From: Candidatus Kapaibacterium sp.
Lineage (GTDB): Bacteria > Bacteroidota > Ignavibacteria > Kapaibacteriales > UBA7675
DNA: 64,000 nt
Direction: 5' to 3'
Assembly (NCBI GenBank): GCA_028284775.1
Contig: JANQRB010000069.1
Location: forward strand, 1 to 64,000
The notes under the pieces were generated by a model. It was not told where the DNA came from. It did no database searches and was given only the letters and a program-made list of their open reading frames with translations. Shown here piece after piece: positions 1 through 9,300 of this stretch (position 1 is the first letter of the stretch; every line of letters begins with the position of its first letter). The position numbers and the translations under genes are program-made.

Positions 1-1
1 T

Positions 2-571
2 ACGCCCATCTCCGTGCTTGACAACGATAGCGACGCCGACGGCCACAGCCTGACGATTGTCGGGAAAACTGACGGAACGATCGGTACGGTGAGCATCGAT
101 CGCGGCGCCACCGTGACCTATTCGGCCGGTGCGCTTCCCGGCTTCGACAGTTTCAGCTATACCATCACCGACGGTCATGGCGGGTCGTCGACAGCCACGG
201 TTAGTGTTAATGTCGGCCTTGACAAAGCTTCCTGGGCCTTGCCCGCCGATAGACAAACCCCGGCCGCGAACGACGGCATCCTGCGCAACCTGGTCGTCAG
301 CCCGAATCCGACCGCCGGCGACGCAACAATCAAGTTCGAATTGCTGGAAGCGGCCCGCCTGCACATTACGGTTCTCGACATGACCGGACGCAGGATTGCC
401 GACCTCGCTGATCGCGCAATGGCTGCCGGCGCTCATGCCATCACCTGGACCCCGGCAGCGCTGACGGGCGCGCCTCTGGCTGCCGGTACATACTTTGTAC
501 AGGTTCGCTTGACAGATGACAGCGATGACGTATCGGTTCAACAGCAGGTGCCGATCCTCATCATCGATTAA
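2..571 (+). CDS. C-terminal end of a large secreted surface protein with sorting domain (5' truncated by window edge)
   Basis: The reading frame is open from the first bases of the window, so the true start lies upstream. Seen: a cadherin/Ig-like repeat of the type found in large bacterial adhesins (around L-D-N-D-S-D-A-D-G, then Y-S-A-G-A-L-P-G and S-F-S-Y-T-I-T-D-G-H-G), a short linker, and a final module starting V-V-S-P-N-P that resembles FlgD-like or type IX sorting domains. The same two modules, in the same order and with close wording, end the 2,224-residue protein at 6353-13027, so the two genes are probably paralogues. Inference: an exported, surface-attached or released protein. The function of the missing N-terminal part is unknown. 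Confidence 0.85.
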   Translation, partial: TPISVLDNDSDADGHSLTIVGKTDGTIGTVSIDRGATVTYSAGALPGFDSFSYTITDGHGGSSTATVSVNVGLDKASWALPADRQTPAANDGILRNLVVSPNPTAGDATIKFELLEAARLHITVLDMTGRRIADLADRAMAAGAHAITWTPAALTGAPLAAGTYFVQVRLTDDSDDVSVQQQVPILIID

Positions 572-583
572 CAGTTCGCGCTC

Positions 584-612
584 GCCCGGCGGCCGAAATC
601 CGGTCGCCGGGC
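584..612 (+). terminator. Probable hairpin terminator
   Basis: An eight-base perfect stem (GCCCGGCG with CGCCGGGC) extends inward by four more pairs, one of them G-T, around the loop AAATC. It starts 13 bases after the stop codon of the preceding gene. There is no long T-run, only AGCTTAATTCCTG. Confidence 0.6.
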
Positions 613-1035
613 AGCTTAATTCCTGTCCGAAACATTGCCTGCCTCCATACGAATAATTCGTCCTTTCCGACTGCCGGACGCTGTCGATTGAGCCGGTGAG
701 GGCGTCGCGCCTCTGCCTCTCGTTCCTCGCGCGCTGCGTCGTTTGTCGGCAGCCCGCCAAAAAAAACGGACGATTCGATCGCTGCCGCCAGTTCGCAAGA
801 GCTTGTCCGGAACTTCTTCGTCATTCCTCCGGCCGATTGCCGATGTATCCATGCTGCCCCTTGCAAAGCGATTGCCTCTCGCAGCGCAGAGATTGGAGCT
901 TATAACTCGCTTGTTCACGACTTGTGCGGAGTTTGATGGCAGCCTGCCGGAGACTTGTATGCAGGAACTCGGTAGTTTAACTTACTTAAACAGTCACTTC
1001 TGTTTTTGAGCCGCCGGGCTGCGGCAGGGAGGAAT
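613..1035. other. Intergenic stretch, no gene seen
   Basis: Short open frames exist on both strands but none resembles a known protein. The stretch presumably holds the promoter of the downstream prenyltransferase-fold gene. I see no clear operator or repeat in it. Confidence 0.5.
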
Positions 1036-1962
1036 ATGGACAAAGCGGAAATTAAGGATTGGTTGTTAAGCGGCGACGTCGCAATTCAATACCAGGCCCG
1101 TCGTGACCTGGCCGATGACGAGCGGAGCGATCTCAGAGCGCGAATCGGTCGCGAGGGCTGGGGCGCCGGGTTCCTGGCGCTGCGCAACAGCAGCGGGCAT
1201 TGGGGACAGAGCTTTTATCGACCCAAATGGACCTGCTCGCACTATACCCTTCTCGATCTGCGAAATCTGAATCTCTCGTCCGAATATCCGCAGGTCGGGG
1301 AGACCATCGAGCTCGTGCTGGAACAGGATAGAGGACGCGACGGAGGCATCAATCCATCGCGGCACATCGGCCGGAGCGACGTTTGCATCAATGGGATGTT
1401 TCTCAACTATGCCTCGTATTTCGGAGCGGCGCAGGAGGAACTCGCCGCTGTTGTCGACTTTATCCTTTCGCAGCGTATGCCGGATGGTGGTTTTAACTGT
1501 CGTCTGAATGGGTCGGGCGCCCGGCATAGTTCGCTGCATTCGACCTTATCGGTCGCCGAAGGCATTGCGTCCTACGCCGCCGCCGGCTATACATATCGTC
1601 TGGATGAACTGCGGGCGGCCGAAGCGGAATCGATAGAATTCATACTGCTGCACCGCCTTTATCTTTCCGATCGGACGGGCGAGGTCATCAACAAGAATTT
1701 TCTACGACTGCCCTATCCTTCGCGCTGGAAATACGATGTCCTGCGCGCCCTGGACTATCTGCGGGCAGCGGGTATCGGCTTCGATGAACGCATGCGTCCC
1801 GCGATCGAACAATTGCTGGCGAAACGCGGCAAAGACGGGCGCTGGAAAGTCCAGGCCAAACACCCCGGGCAGACGCATTTTGTTATGGAGCGCGCGGGGC
1901 AGGCCAGCCGCTGGAATACGCTGCGAGCCATGCGCGTGCTTCGTCACTTTCAGATCGACTGA
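1036..1962 (+). CDS. Prenyltransferase/squalene-oxidase repeat (alpha/alpha-toroid) protein
   Basis: The start at 1036 is preferred over a frame-open ATG at 1006 because AGGGAGGA lies directly before it. The 308-residue product has no signal peptide and is rich in helices with repeated D-G-G or G-H-W-G type turns (G-H-W-G-Q-S-F-Y, R-D-G-G-I-N-P-S, P-D-G-G-F-N-C-R, K-D-G-R-W-K-V). These are typical of the terpenoid cyclase/prenyltransferase toroid fold. The D-x-D-D-T-A motif of squalene-hopene cyclases is absent, and the protein is far shorter than those enzymes, so a cyclase role is not supported. Similar small toroid proteins are usually annotated only as repeat-containing proteins. It is flanked by intergenic DNA on both sides and appears to be a single-gene unit. 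Cytoplasmic location is inferred. Confidence 0.65.
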   Translation: MDKAEIKDWLLSGDVAIQYQARRDLADDERSDLRARIGREGWGAGFLALRNSSGHWGQSFYRPKWTCSHYTLLDLRNLNLSSEYPQVGETIELVLEQDRGRDGGINPSRHIGRSDVCINGMFLNYASYFGAAQEELAAVVDFILSQRMPDGGFNCRLNGSGARHSSLHSTLSVAEGIASYAAAGYTYRLDELRAAEAESIEFILLHRLYLSDRTGEVINKNFLRLPYPSRWKYDVLRALDYLRAAGIGFDERMRPAIEQLLAKRGKDGRWKVQAKHPGQTHFVMERAGQASRWNTLRAMRVLRHFQID

Positions 1963-2012
1963 CCATCGCGCAGACGCCAATCCCTGTTTTCCTGATCCTT
2001 GTTGCACGCTGC

Positions 2013-2039
2013 CCCGGCTTTTACGCGGCAAGAGCCGGG
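2013..2039. terminator. Hairpin after the prenyltransferase-fold gene
   Basis: CCCGGCTTTT pairs with AAGAGCCGGG (one G-T pair) around a seven-base loop, 50 bases after the stop. There is no T-run after it, so it may be a weak or rho-assisted terminator. Confidence 0.4.
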
Positions 2040-2269
2040 TGATGACTGATCCAGCTCGCGATCGTATGAAGCGGAAAGACCTGCGCGGGGTTTTTGTCCT
2101 GTAATATTTACATTCGTGAAAGGGGAGAAAGCAGCGCCGGGCAGGGCCCGCTGAAAATTATGCTGCTCTCTGCGTAACCAATTATTAATTGCCGTGCTTT
2201 GTGCCTTCGGTCGATAGCCAACCGCTATACTTATATCGCAAATGTGAATCAGGTCGGAGTGCAGGATTC

Positions 2270-3934
2270 GTGTCTGGAAACAACACAAGCTTAACTGCCG
2301 CTGAGACCGCTGTCCTTCAGCGTATCGCATCGTTTCGCGACGAGGATCCGCGAAAGGCTCTTGAAATCGCGCAAGCGGAGGAACAAAAAGCGCAAGGACG
2401 CGGATCGGCATCTATGCAGGCACGCGCGCTGTTGGAGGTCGGCCGATGTTTGCTGGATATAGCGGCCGGAACGGAAGCCCTGGGCAGGCTGCGGCAGGCG
2501 GCGCGTCTCTTCGGCCGCCTGGGCGACACGGAAGGTCTGGCGGCCAGTTACGAGCGGATGGGCTACCTTTATTCGCAGCAGGGACGCTACGATGCGGCGC
2601 GGACTAATTTCCGCAAATCTTTGAAGATTGCCGAACAGCGGCGGGATGTTCTGGCTACGGCCCGCGCCCGTCGCGGCCTGGGAACGGTTCATTTTTGTCG
2701 CGGGCAGTATGACAGGAGTATGTACCGGTACCTGGAGACGCTGGAAGGTCTTGCGGGAGCTGAAAAGACAGGAGCAGGCACACGAGAACTTCGGCTGGTG
2801 CGCGCTCACACAAGCCTGGAAATTGCACGTATTTATCTCGCGCTGGATGACAATACGCCGGCGCGATTTCATTTCCAGGAGGCCAGGAAGCAGTACCGAA
2901 GTCTGGGCTTTAAGCTCGGCGAGGCGACCGCTAACGTCAATCTCGGCGAGCTGTTTCGCATCAGGAGGCGTTTTGCCACCGCCGAGAAGACTTTCAAAGC
3001 CGCCTTGATGCAATTTCGGCAGCTCGGCCGACCCTTGAATGAGATATTTGTACTCGGCAATCTCGCCAAGCTTTATGAAGATACCGGCCGGCTGGATGAA
3101 GCCTGGGACTCGCTTCAGGAGGCTCTGCGGCAGGCCCGCGAAGTGAAGGCCGCCGAGTTAATCGTCCGTCTGCTCTACGACCTCGGATCGGTTGCCGCCG
3201 GACGCGGCAGCGTCGAGCAGGCGCGCATTCTGCTTGAAGAAAGTCTTGCGCGGGCGCGCTCGCTGGATATGTGGCAGCCCCGGCTCTTTTCTTTGCTGGC
3301 ATTAAGCCGTCTGCACGAGCAGGAACAGGATATGACGCAGGCCTATGCGTATTATAAAGAACTCGTTGCGCTTAACAGTTCGCGCTATGACGCTGCCAAA
3401 CTCTATGAGATGTCTCTTGTACAACATCGCTTTCGTCTTCGAATCGAGCAGCGTCAGCTGAAACTCAATACTGAACAGGCTGTGCGGCTTCGTGGGGAAA
3501 TCGAGCACGCGCAGCTAAAGATCCAAAAGCAGGAAGCCAGGCTGCGGCAGCAGCGCTTAAGTATCGAGCACTGCCTGTCGCTTCTGGAAGCCCCGAGGTC
3601 CGGCCGCAATGCAGATGCACAACTTAACACCCTGGCGGCTTTAACCAATACAGTGGTGGAAACGGCAAAGGAGCAAAGCGCCGGGCGCCGAAATTCCGTC
3701 CCCGGTTCACAACAGCTGGCGGACTATCTGGCCCGAGAATTTCCGACCTTATCGGCGACGGAGCGCAAGATCTGCGGCTTTATCAGAGCCGGTTATTCGA
3801 TTCAGGAAACAGCCGATATTCTGTTGGTGAAGTACCGCACCGTGGAAACCCACAGGCGTAACATCCATTGCAAATTGAAACTGGCCCGCTATCAGAATCT
3901 GCAGTCCTACATAGCGTCTCTGCAGGTCGGCTGA
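2270..3934 (+). CDS. TPR-repeat transcriptional regulator with C-terminal LuxR-type HTH
   Basis: The frame is open from a TTG at 2189. I chose the GTG at 2270 because its product starts M-S-G-N-N-T-S, matching the M-S-G-H-S-N-T-S start of the neighbouring paralogue, and GCAGGA lies just before it. The 554-residue product has about eight tetratricopeptide repeats covering most of the first 370 residues, then a long charged coiled coil rich in E, Q, R and K, and a C-terminal GerE/LuxR helix-turn-helix (L-S-A-T-E-R-K-I-C, Y-R-T-V-E-T-H-R-R-N-I). No receiver domain or membrane segment is seen. Family knowledge: TPRs bind partners or peptides and the HTH binds DNA. The signal is unknown. It forms a tandem pair with the next gene, 140 bases downstream. 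Confidence 0.85.
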   Translation: MSGNNTSLTAAETAVLQRIASFRDEDPRKALEIAQAEEQKAQGRGSASMQARALLEVGRCLLDIAAGTEALGRLRQAARLFGRLGDTEGLAASYERMGYLYSQQGRYDAARTNFRKSLKIAEQRRDVLATARARRGLGTVHFCRGQYDRSMYRYLETLEGLAGAEKTGAGTRELRLVRAHTSLEIARIYLALDDNTPARFHFQEARKQYRSLGFKLGEATANVNLGELFRIRRRFATAEKTFKAALMQFRQLGRPLNEIFVLGNLAKLYEDTGRLDEAWDSLQEALRQAREVKAAELIVRLLYDLGSVAAGRGSVEQARILLEESLARARSLDMWQPRLFSLLALSRLHEQEQDMTQAYAYYKELVALNSSRYDAAKLYEMSLVQHRFRLRIEQRQLKLNTEQAVRLRGEIEHAQLKIQKQEARLRQQRLSIEHCLSLLEAPRSGRNADAQLNTLAALTNTVVETAKEQSAGRRNSVPGSQQLADYLAREFPTLSATERKICGFIRAGYSIQETADILLVKYRTVETHRRNIHCKLKLARYQNLQSYIASLQVG

Positions 3935-4074
3935 GGGCGAGAGACAGAGCCGGGGATAATGACGGGCGACGTCCGGCGCTTCTACATAGTTAAGGAGAGG
4001 ATGCGGCCGGCAGTTGTGGAAACACGGAGTATGCGCGGATTCAATGTGAAAAACTGCAAGGGTGATGTTAAAAC

Positions 4075-5781
4075 ATGAGCGGGCATTCGAACACAAGCAA
4101 CAGTCGGAATGGAAGCGAACAGTCCAGCGTCCGTCATTTGTCTTCATCCGCCACCATGGCTGACGAGTTGCAGGCTATATTGACTGAATTGGAAACATTA
4201 ACAATCGAACAACCTCGTCAGGCGCTAGCTCAGGCCCTTCGTGCGGAAGCAATTGCCCGCGAGATCAAGGATAAACACTCGCTGGCCTTGCTGCTCCTGC
4301 ACCAGGGCCAGTGCCACTACAACTGTTCCGAGCTCCGTCCCGCCCTGGAGAAATTCAGCGCCGGTCTGCGCCGATTCAGCCGGCTGCGGGATGCTTTTTA
4401 TCAGGCGGTAGCCTTGACCAGACTCGGAATGGTGCACCTGAAGCTGGGAAACTTAAACAAAGCCCTGGAATGCAACGGCAAATCGCTGCCCCTCTATCGT
4501 CAGGCCGGCAGGCCGGAGTTCATTCCTGAAATTAACCTGCGCGCCGCCACCATACACTATTACCAGGGCGATACCGCCGCGCGGATCGCCTCTCTGAAAC
4601 AGGGTATGAATGAATTGCAGCGCATCACCGATCCGCCGGATCAACTGCTCCATACCAAAGCCAGTATCCTCAACGGCATGGGAGTACACTATATCGAGAT
4701 GAATGAGTTGAAGCGTGCCATTCCCTACCTTAACAACGCTTTGCAACTTTACACGGAATTGGGAATAGCGGACGGCCGGGCGATCGTACTGGGCAATCTC
4801 GGCAAGGTCAAGGCAAGAGAAGGCGACGCCGATACCGCTGAAGATTACCTGTTCCAGGCGCTCGAACTGTTCCGGGAGGCCGGTAAAATCGATCAGGTTG
4901 GCCTTACTCTTAGCACGATCGGCATGCTCTATTTTGAGCGCGGCTCGCTTGAACAGGCGGAGATGTGGCTGAACAAAGCGAAGAGCGACCTCACTGCGCA
5001 TGGCATCGACGTTTACCTGGCTGAAACCTGGCTTGGTCTGGGCCGGGTCTATCGTGCGTCACGGCGCTTTGATGAAGCCCTGCATCATTTGCAGCAAGCC
5101 CTGACGGTGGCTCGTCGCTGCGGTGAACGCAGAAAGGAGCTGGAGGTCCATCGCGAGCTGCAACTGCTATATGACGAATTGCAACGTCCGGCGGATGCGT
5201 TGCGGCATCTCAAGGAGTATACGACGCTCGAGGGCGAATTGAGCAGTGCGGAGGAGCAGCGGCGGATTCTCGAAAGCGGTTACGGTGACCGTCTCGTCAA
5301 GGCGCGGCGTAAACGCGAGCAGTCGGCCGCCATCCTGGACGAGCTGAAGTCGCAACTCGCGCAGCGGCAGGAACAAGCGCGTGATCTGTATGCGCAGCTT
5401 GAACAGAATGAAGCCCGCCTGGAACGAATACGCAGGCATATCAGGGCCGCACTGCAAGCACCGCAGCAAGCAAAGGCCCGGCATATACAAAATTTGCGCG
5501 TCGAAATGACTCGGGAGTTGGGCCTCGATAGCGCCGGCTCGCAGGGTCGGCATCGAAGGGGCGAAGCGAATGGTGACGACGTCCTCGCACGGCTGAGCTG
5601 CCGCCTGACGTCGACGGAGGCGGCCATCTGCCGATTGCTGCTGCAGGGCTGCTCATCCAAGGAAATTGCCGCCGCACTTTCGGTGGCATACCGGACGGTC
5701 GAGACTCATCGCCGGAATATTCGCAAAAAACTGGGCCTGAAACCTTACCAGAATCTGGCGTCTCATATTCGCAATCTTTGA
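4075..5781 (+). CDS. TPR-repeat transcriptional regulator with LuxR-type HTH, paralogue of the preceding gene
   Basis: This 568-residue protein has the same plan as its upstream neighbour: TPR repeats over roughly residues 40-380, an acidic/basic coiled coil near residues 380-470, and a C-terminal LuxR helix-turn-helix with L-T-S-T-E-A-A-I-C, S-S-K-E-I-A-A-A-L-S-V and Y-R-T-V-E-T-H-R-R-N-I. The recognition helix is almost identical to that of the neighbour, so the two may bind the same or related sites, separately or as heterodimers (inference). The gene lies just before a triple TACGTGA repeat and the giant propeller gene. Regulation of that gene by the pair is plausible but unproven. Confidence 0.85.
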   Translation: MSGHSNTSNSRNGSEQSSVRHLSSSATMADELQAILTELETLTIEQPRQALAQALRAEAIAREIKDKHSLALLLLHQGQCHYNCSELRPALEKFSAGLRRFSRLRDAFYQAVALTRLGMVHLKLGNLNKALECNGKSLPLYRQAGRPEFIPEINLRAATIHYYQGDTAARIASLKQGMNELQRITDPPDQLLHTKASILNGMGVHYIEMNELKRAIPYLNNALQLYTELGIADGRAIVLGNLGKVKAREGDADTAEDYLFQALELFREAGKIDQVGLTLSTIGMLYFERGSLEQAEMWLNKAKSDLTAHGIDVYLAETWLGLGRVYRASRRFDEALHHLQQALTVARRCGERRKELEVHRELQLLYDELQRPADALRHLKEYTTLEGELSSAEEQRRILESGYGDRLVKARRKREQSAAILDELKSQLAQRQEQARDLYAQLEQNEARLERIRRHIRAALQAPQQAKARHIQNLRVEMTRELGLDSAGSQGRHRRGEANGDDVLARLSCRLTSTEAAICRLLLQGCSSKEIAAALSVAYRTVETHRRNIRKKLGLKPYQNLASHIRNL

Positions 5782-5809
5782 TTCAAGCAACCTGTTTTTA
5801 CCGATTTTC

Positions 5810-5841
5810 TACGTGAAATTTACGTGATAAAAAATACGTGA
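5810..5841. promoter_or_regulatory. Triple direct repeat TACGTGA, possible operator
   Basis: TACGTGA occurs at 5810-5816, 5821-5827 and 5835-5841, with start-to-start spacing of 11 and 14 bases in an AT-rich context. It lies 29 bases after the LuxR-type regulator and about 510 bases before the propeller gene. Direct repeats at about one helical turn are typical of protein-binding arrays. No binding protein is known to me. Confidence 0.4.
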
Positions 5842-6352
5842 TCCCCGTCCAGGGTCCCGTAGATTGCCCCTATGGAATAAACATGCGGGTTGTCAGGCAG
5901 GTGTGCCTGTGCAGCGCCCGACATGAAGGAGCGCTATTGCCTTTTGCGCGCGTCGGACGCTCATATCTTAAGAGCGTATGTTGTGTGGCAAAGCATTAAC
6001 GCTGCAGTTGGCGGAAGATATCTGCCGTCGGAAAATTCACAGAATCCCCTCCCATCGGTCGTTTAAGTCTGGCAAGATGAGATTCGGACGGACAGGGCAG
6101 TCTGTTCTTCATGCTGTGATTCAGACCGAATGTGAGGAGCTCTCTCCTCGCACACAGCGCCATTCGCTGCTGAAACCGGATAGTACTCCTTTTAGGCCGG
6201 GATTCGTTAGCGCGGACTTAGTTGTTCGTCGCCCGGCGAATCTTTGGCGATGTTTGTCCTCTCGCCGCAGGGACTCCGCGAAAGTCCCGGTGGGTGCTAA
6301 GCTTTTCCTGCTACAATCGTATTTGGCAACTTAGGAAAGTAAACGAAATCGT
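5842..6352. other. Long leader region of the propeller gene, no gene seen
   Basis: About 510 bases precede the next start. A 118-codon open frame on the plus strand has no recognisable composition or family and is likely chance. The region probably contains the promoter and a long 5' untranslated leader. Confidence 0.4.
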
Positions 6353-9300
6353 ATGCATGCTGTTAACACTGAGTCGAAATTTTACGGATTGTTGCGGCGC
6401 GTCAGGAAGTATGCGCGCCGTCTGGCGCGAGCACAGGCAAAATGCCTGTCTCCGCATCGCCGATTATTTCTGGCGCGTCGTCTGCATAGACTTTGCAGCC
6501 GGCTCTCGATTTACACGAGCAAGTTGAGCGCCGGATTGTTAAGCGGAGCTTTAACGTTCTGGCTCTCCGCCGCCGCCGGGCAGGCACAGACACCGGTCAT
6601 AACAGGCCTGGCGCCGGCGAGTAATGCGAATGCCGTCGCGCGCAGCAGCGACATTGCAATCAGCTTCAGCACGACAATGAACGTGGCGACGCTCACTGCC
6701 GCTACAATCCGCATCTACGGCTCGCAGTCGGGCTTCCTCAGTACGCGCGGCAGCTTCAGCGGCAATCAGACACGCAATTTCAACCCTGCGTTGGACTTCA
6801 AGCCCGGTGAAGAGATAATGATAACGGTGACAGGGGCCGGCAGCCTGAGCGGCGATCTACTCGCGCGGCCGTTGGTATACGCCTTCCGGGCGGCGCCGCG
6901 CGGTTCTTTTGGTGTTTTCGAATCAAGCGCCTTCGGCGGCGGCAGCAGTACGGATGTCGCTGTCGGCGATCTTGACGGTGACGGTATTCTCGATGCCGTT
7001 GTCGCAAATTTCGGTCAGGCGCAGGAAATTTGGCTGGGCAACGGCGACGGCAGCTTCAGCACTGCGGCCTTCGGCGCGGGCAATAGCAGCAGCGTGGAGC
7101 TCGGCGACCTGGACGGCGACGGCGATCTCGATGCTTTGATTGTTAACAATAACCAGGCGCAGGAAATCTGGCTGAATAATGGCGATGCCAGTTTTACAAG
7201 CTCCACCTTCGGTTCGGGGCAGAGCAATAATGCCGCCCTCGGCGATCTGGATGGCGACGGCGATCTGGATGCCATTCTCGTTAACAACAGCGGCAGCCAG
7301 GAAATCTGGCTGAACAACGGCGACGCCAGCTTCGCAACGATTAATTTCGACATCGGTTCGAACAGAGATGTTGCAATCGGCGACATCGACGGTGACGGCG
7401 ACCTGGATGCTATCCTGGCGGACGCCTCCGCCGGCTTTCGCAACCGGGTCTGGTTTAACAACGGGGATGCTAGCTTCAGCTCGACGACGATGGGACCCTT
7501 GAGCGCTTCGCGCGGCATCGCCCTTGGCGATCTTGACGGCGATGGCGACCTGGATGCACTCGTGTCCAACGACAGCGGAGCGCCGGGCGATATCTGGTTA
7601 AACAACGGTGACGGCAGCTTTAACTTCAGCACGTTCGGCGCGGGCAGCAGCCGCGGCCTCGCCCTTGGCGACCTGGACGGCGACGGCGATCTGGATGCTG
7701 TCATTGCCAATACGAGCGCTGCGGCGCAGGAAATCTGGCATAACAACGGTGACGGCACTTTTACAAGTGATTCATTCGGCGCGGGCACCAGTCAGGCGCT
7801 CACCCTTGGCGACCTAGACGGCGACGGCGACCTGGACGCCATCATAGCCAATACGGCCGGCGAGGCGCAGTCAATCTGGCTAAAGGCGCCGGTTCCGCGC
7901 GTTACGGCACTTGTCCCGGCCACGAATGCCCTTGCCGCGCCGCGCAGCAGCGACATTAACATCAGCTTCAGCACGACAATGAACCTGGCGACCTTGACGG
8001 CCGGCAATATTCGTATTCACGGTTCGCAGAGCGGATTCCTCGGCGGGCGCGGCAGCTTCAGCGGCAACCAGACGCGCAGCTTTGATCCGGACGTCAAGCT
8101 TCGACCGGGCGAACTGATCTCGGTAACAGTGACAGGGGCCGCCAGCCAGGGCAATGGCAGGCGTCTGGATGCGCCGCTTGTCTATTCCTTTATGGCGGCA
8201 ACGGCGCCGGGCCCGGCAGAGTTCGGTTCGCTCTCCTTCGGCAACAATAACAGCACGGATATCGCCATCGGCGACCTGAACGGCGACGGCAGGTTAGATG
8301 CTCTTGTGGCAAACTTCGGTCAGGCGCAGGAAATCTGGCTGGGCAATGGCGACGGCAGCTTTAGCAGCTCGAGCTTTGGGGCCGGCAACAGCAGCGGCGT
8401 GGCGCTCGGCGACCTGGACGGCGACGGCGACCTGGATGCAATAATTGTTAATAATAATCAGCCGCAGGAAATCTGGCTTAACAATGGCAACGGCAGTTTT
8501 GTAAGTTCCACCTTCGGCTCGGGCGCAGGCAACAATTTAGACCTAGGCGATCTGGACGGCGACGGCGACCTGGACGCCATCATCGTCAATAACAGCGGCA
8601 GCCAGGAGATCTGGCTTAACAATGGCGACGGCAGCTTTGCGACTTCCAACTTCGATGTCGGCTCCAACAAAGACGTGGCGATCGGCGATATCGACGGCGA
8701 CGGTGATCTGGATGCTATTCTGGCCGACGCTTCGAACAGTTTTCGCAATCGGGTCTGGTTTAACAATGGCGACGCGACGTTCAGCTCAACGACCATGGGC
8801 CCCCTGAGCGCTTCCCGCGGCATTGTGCTCGGCGACCTGGACGGCGACGGCGATCTGGATGCAGTCGTGTCCAACGACAGCGGAGCGCCCGGCGATATCT
8901 GGTTAAACAACGGCGACGGCAGTTTCAGCTTCGACACCTTTGGCGCGGGCAGCAGCCGTGAGCTTGCCCTTGGCGACCTGGACGGCGACGGCGATCTGGA
9001 TGCTCTGATCGCCAATACGGCCGACGAGCCGCAGGACATCTGGCTTAACAACGGCGACGGCACTTTTTCCAGCCGCGATCACGGTGCGGGTCTCAGCCAG
9101 TCGATTGCCCTTGGCGATCTGGACGGCGACGGCGACCTGGATGCAATTGTTGCCAATACTTCCCTGCGAGCGCAAAGTATTATGATCAATACCCTTGCAC
9201 CGCGGATCACATCGCTAACTCCCGCCACGAATGCCCTGGCCGCAGCCCGGGACGCAGACATCGACATCAGCTTCAGCACGACGATGATCCAAAGCACCCT

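Noticed and set aside
561..918. Two overlapping minus-strand frames of about 100 codons
   Set aside because: Arg/Ala-rich composition, mutual overlap and no recognisable family; probably chance in GC-rich intergenic DNA.
1036..1962. Squalene-hopene cyclase
   Set aside because: The toroid-like repeats are present, but the catalytic D-x-D-D-T-A motif is missing and the length is about half.
5978..6334. A 118-codon plus-strand frame before the propeller gene
   Set aside because: No family likeness and a composition unlike neighbouring genes.
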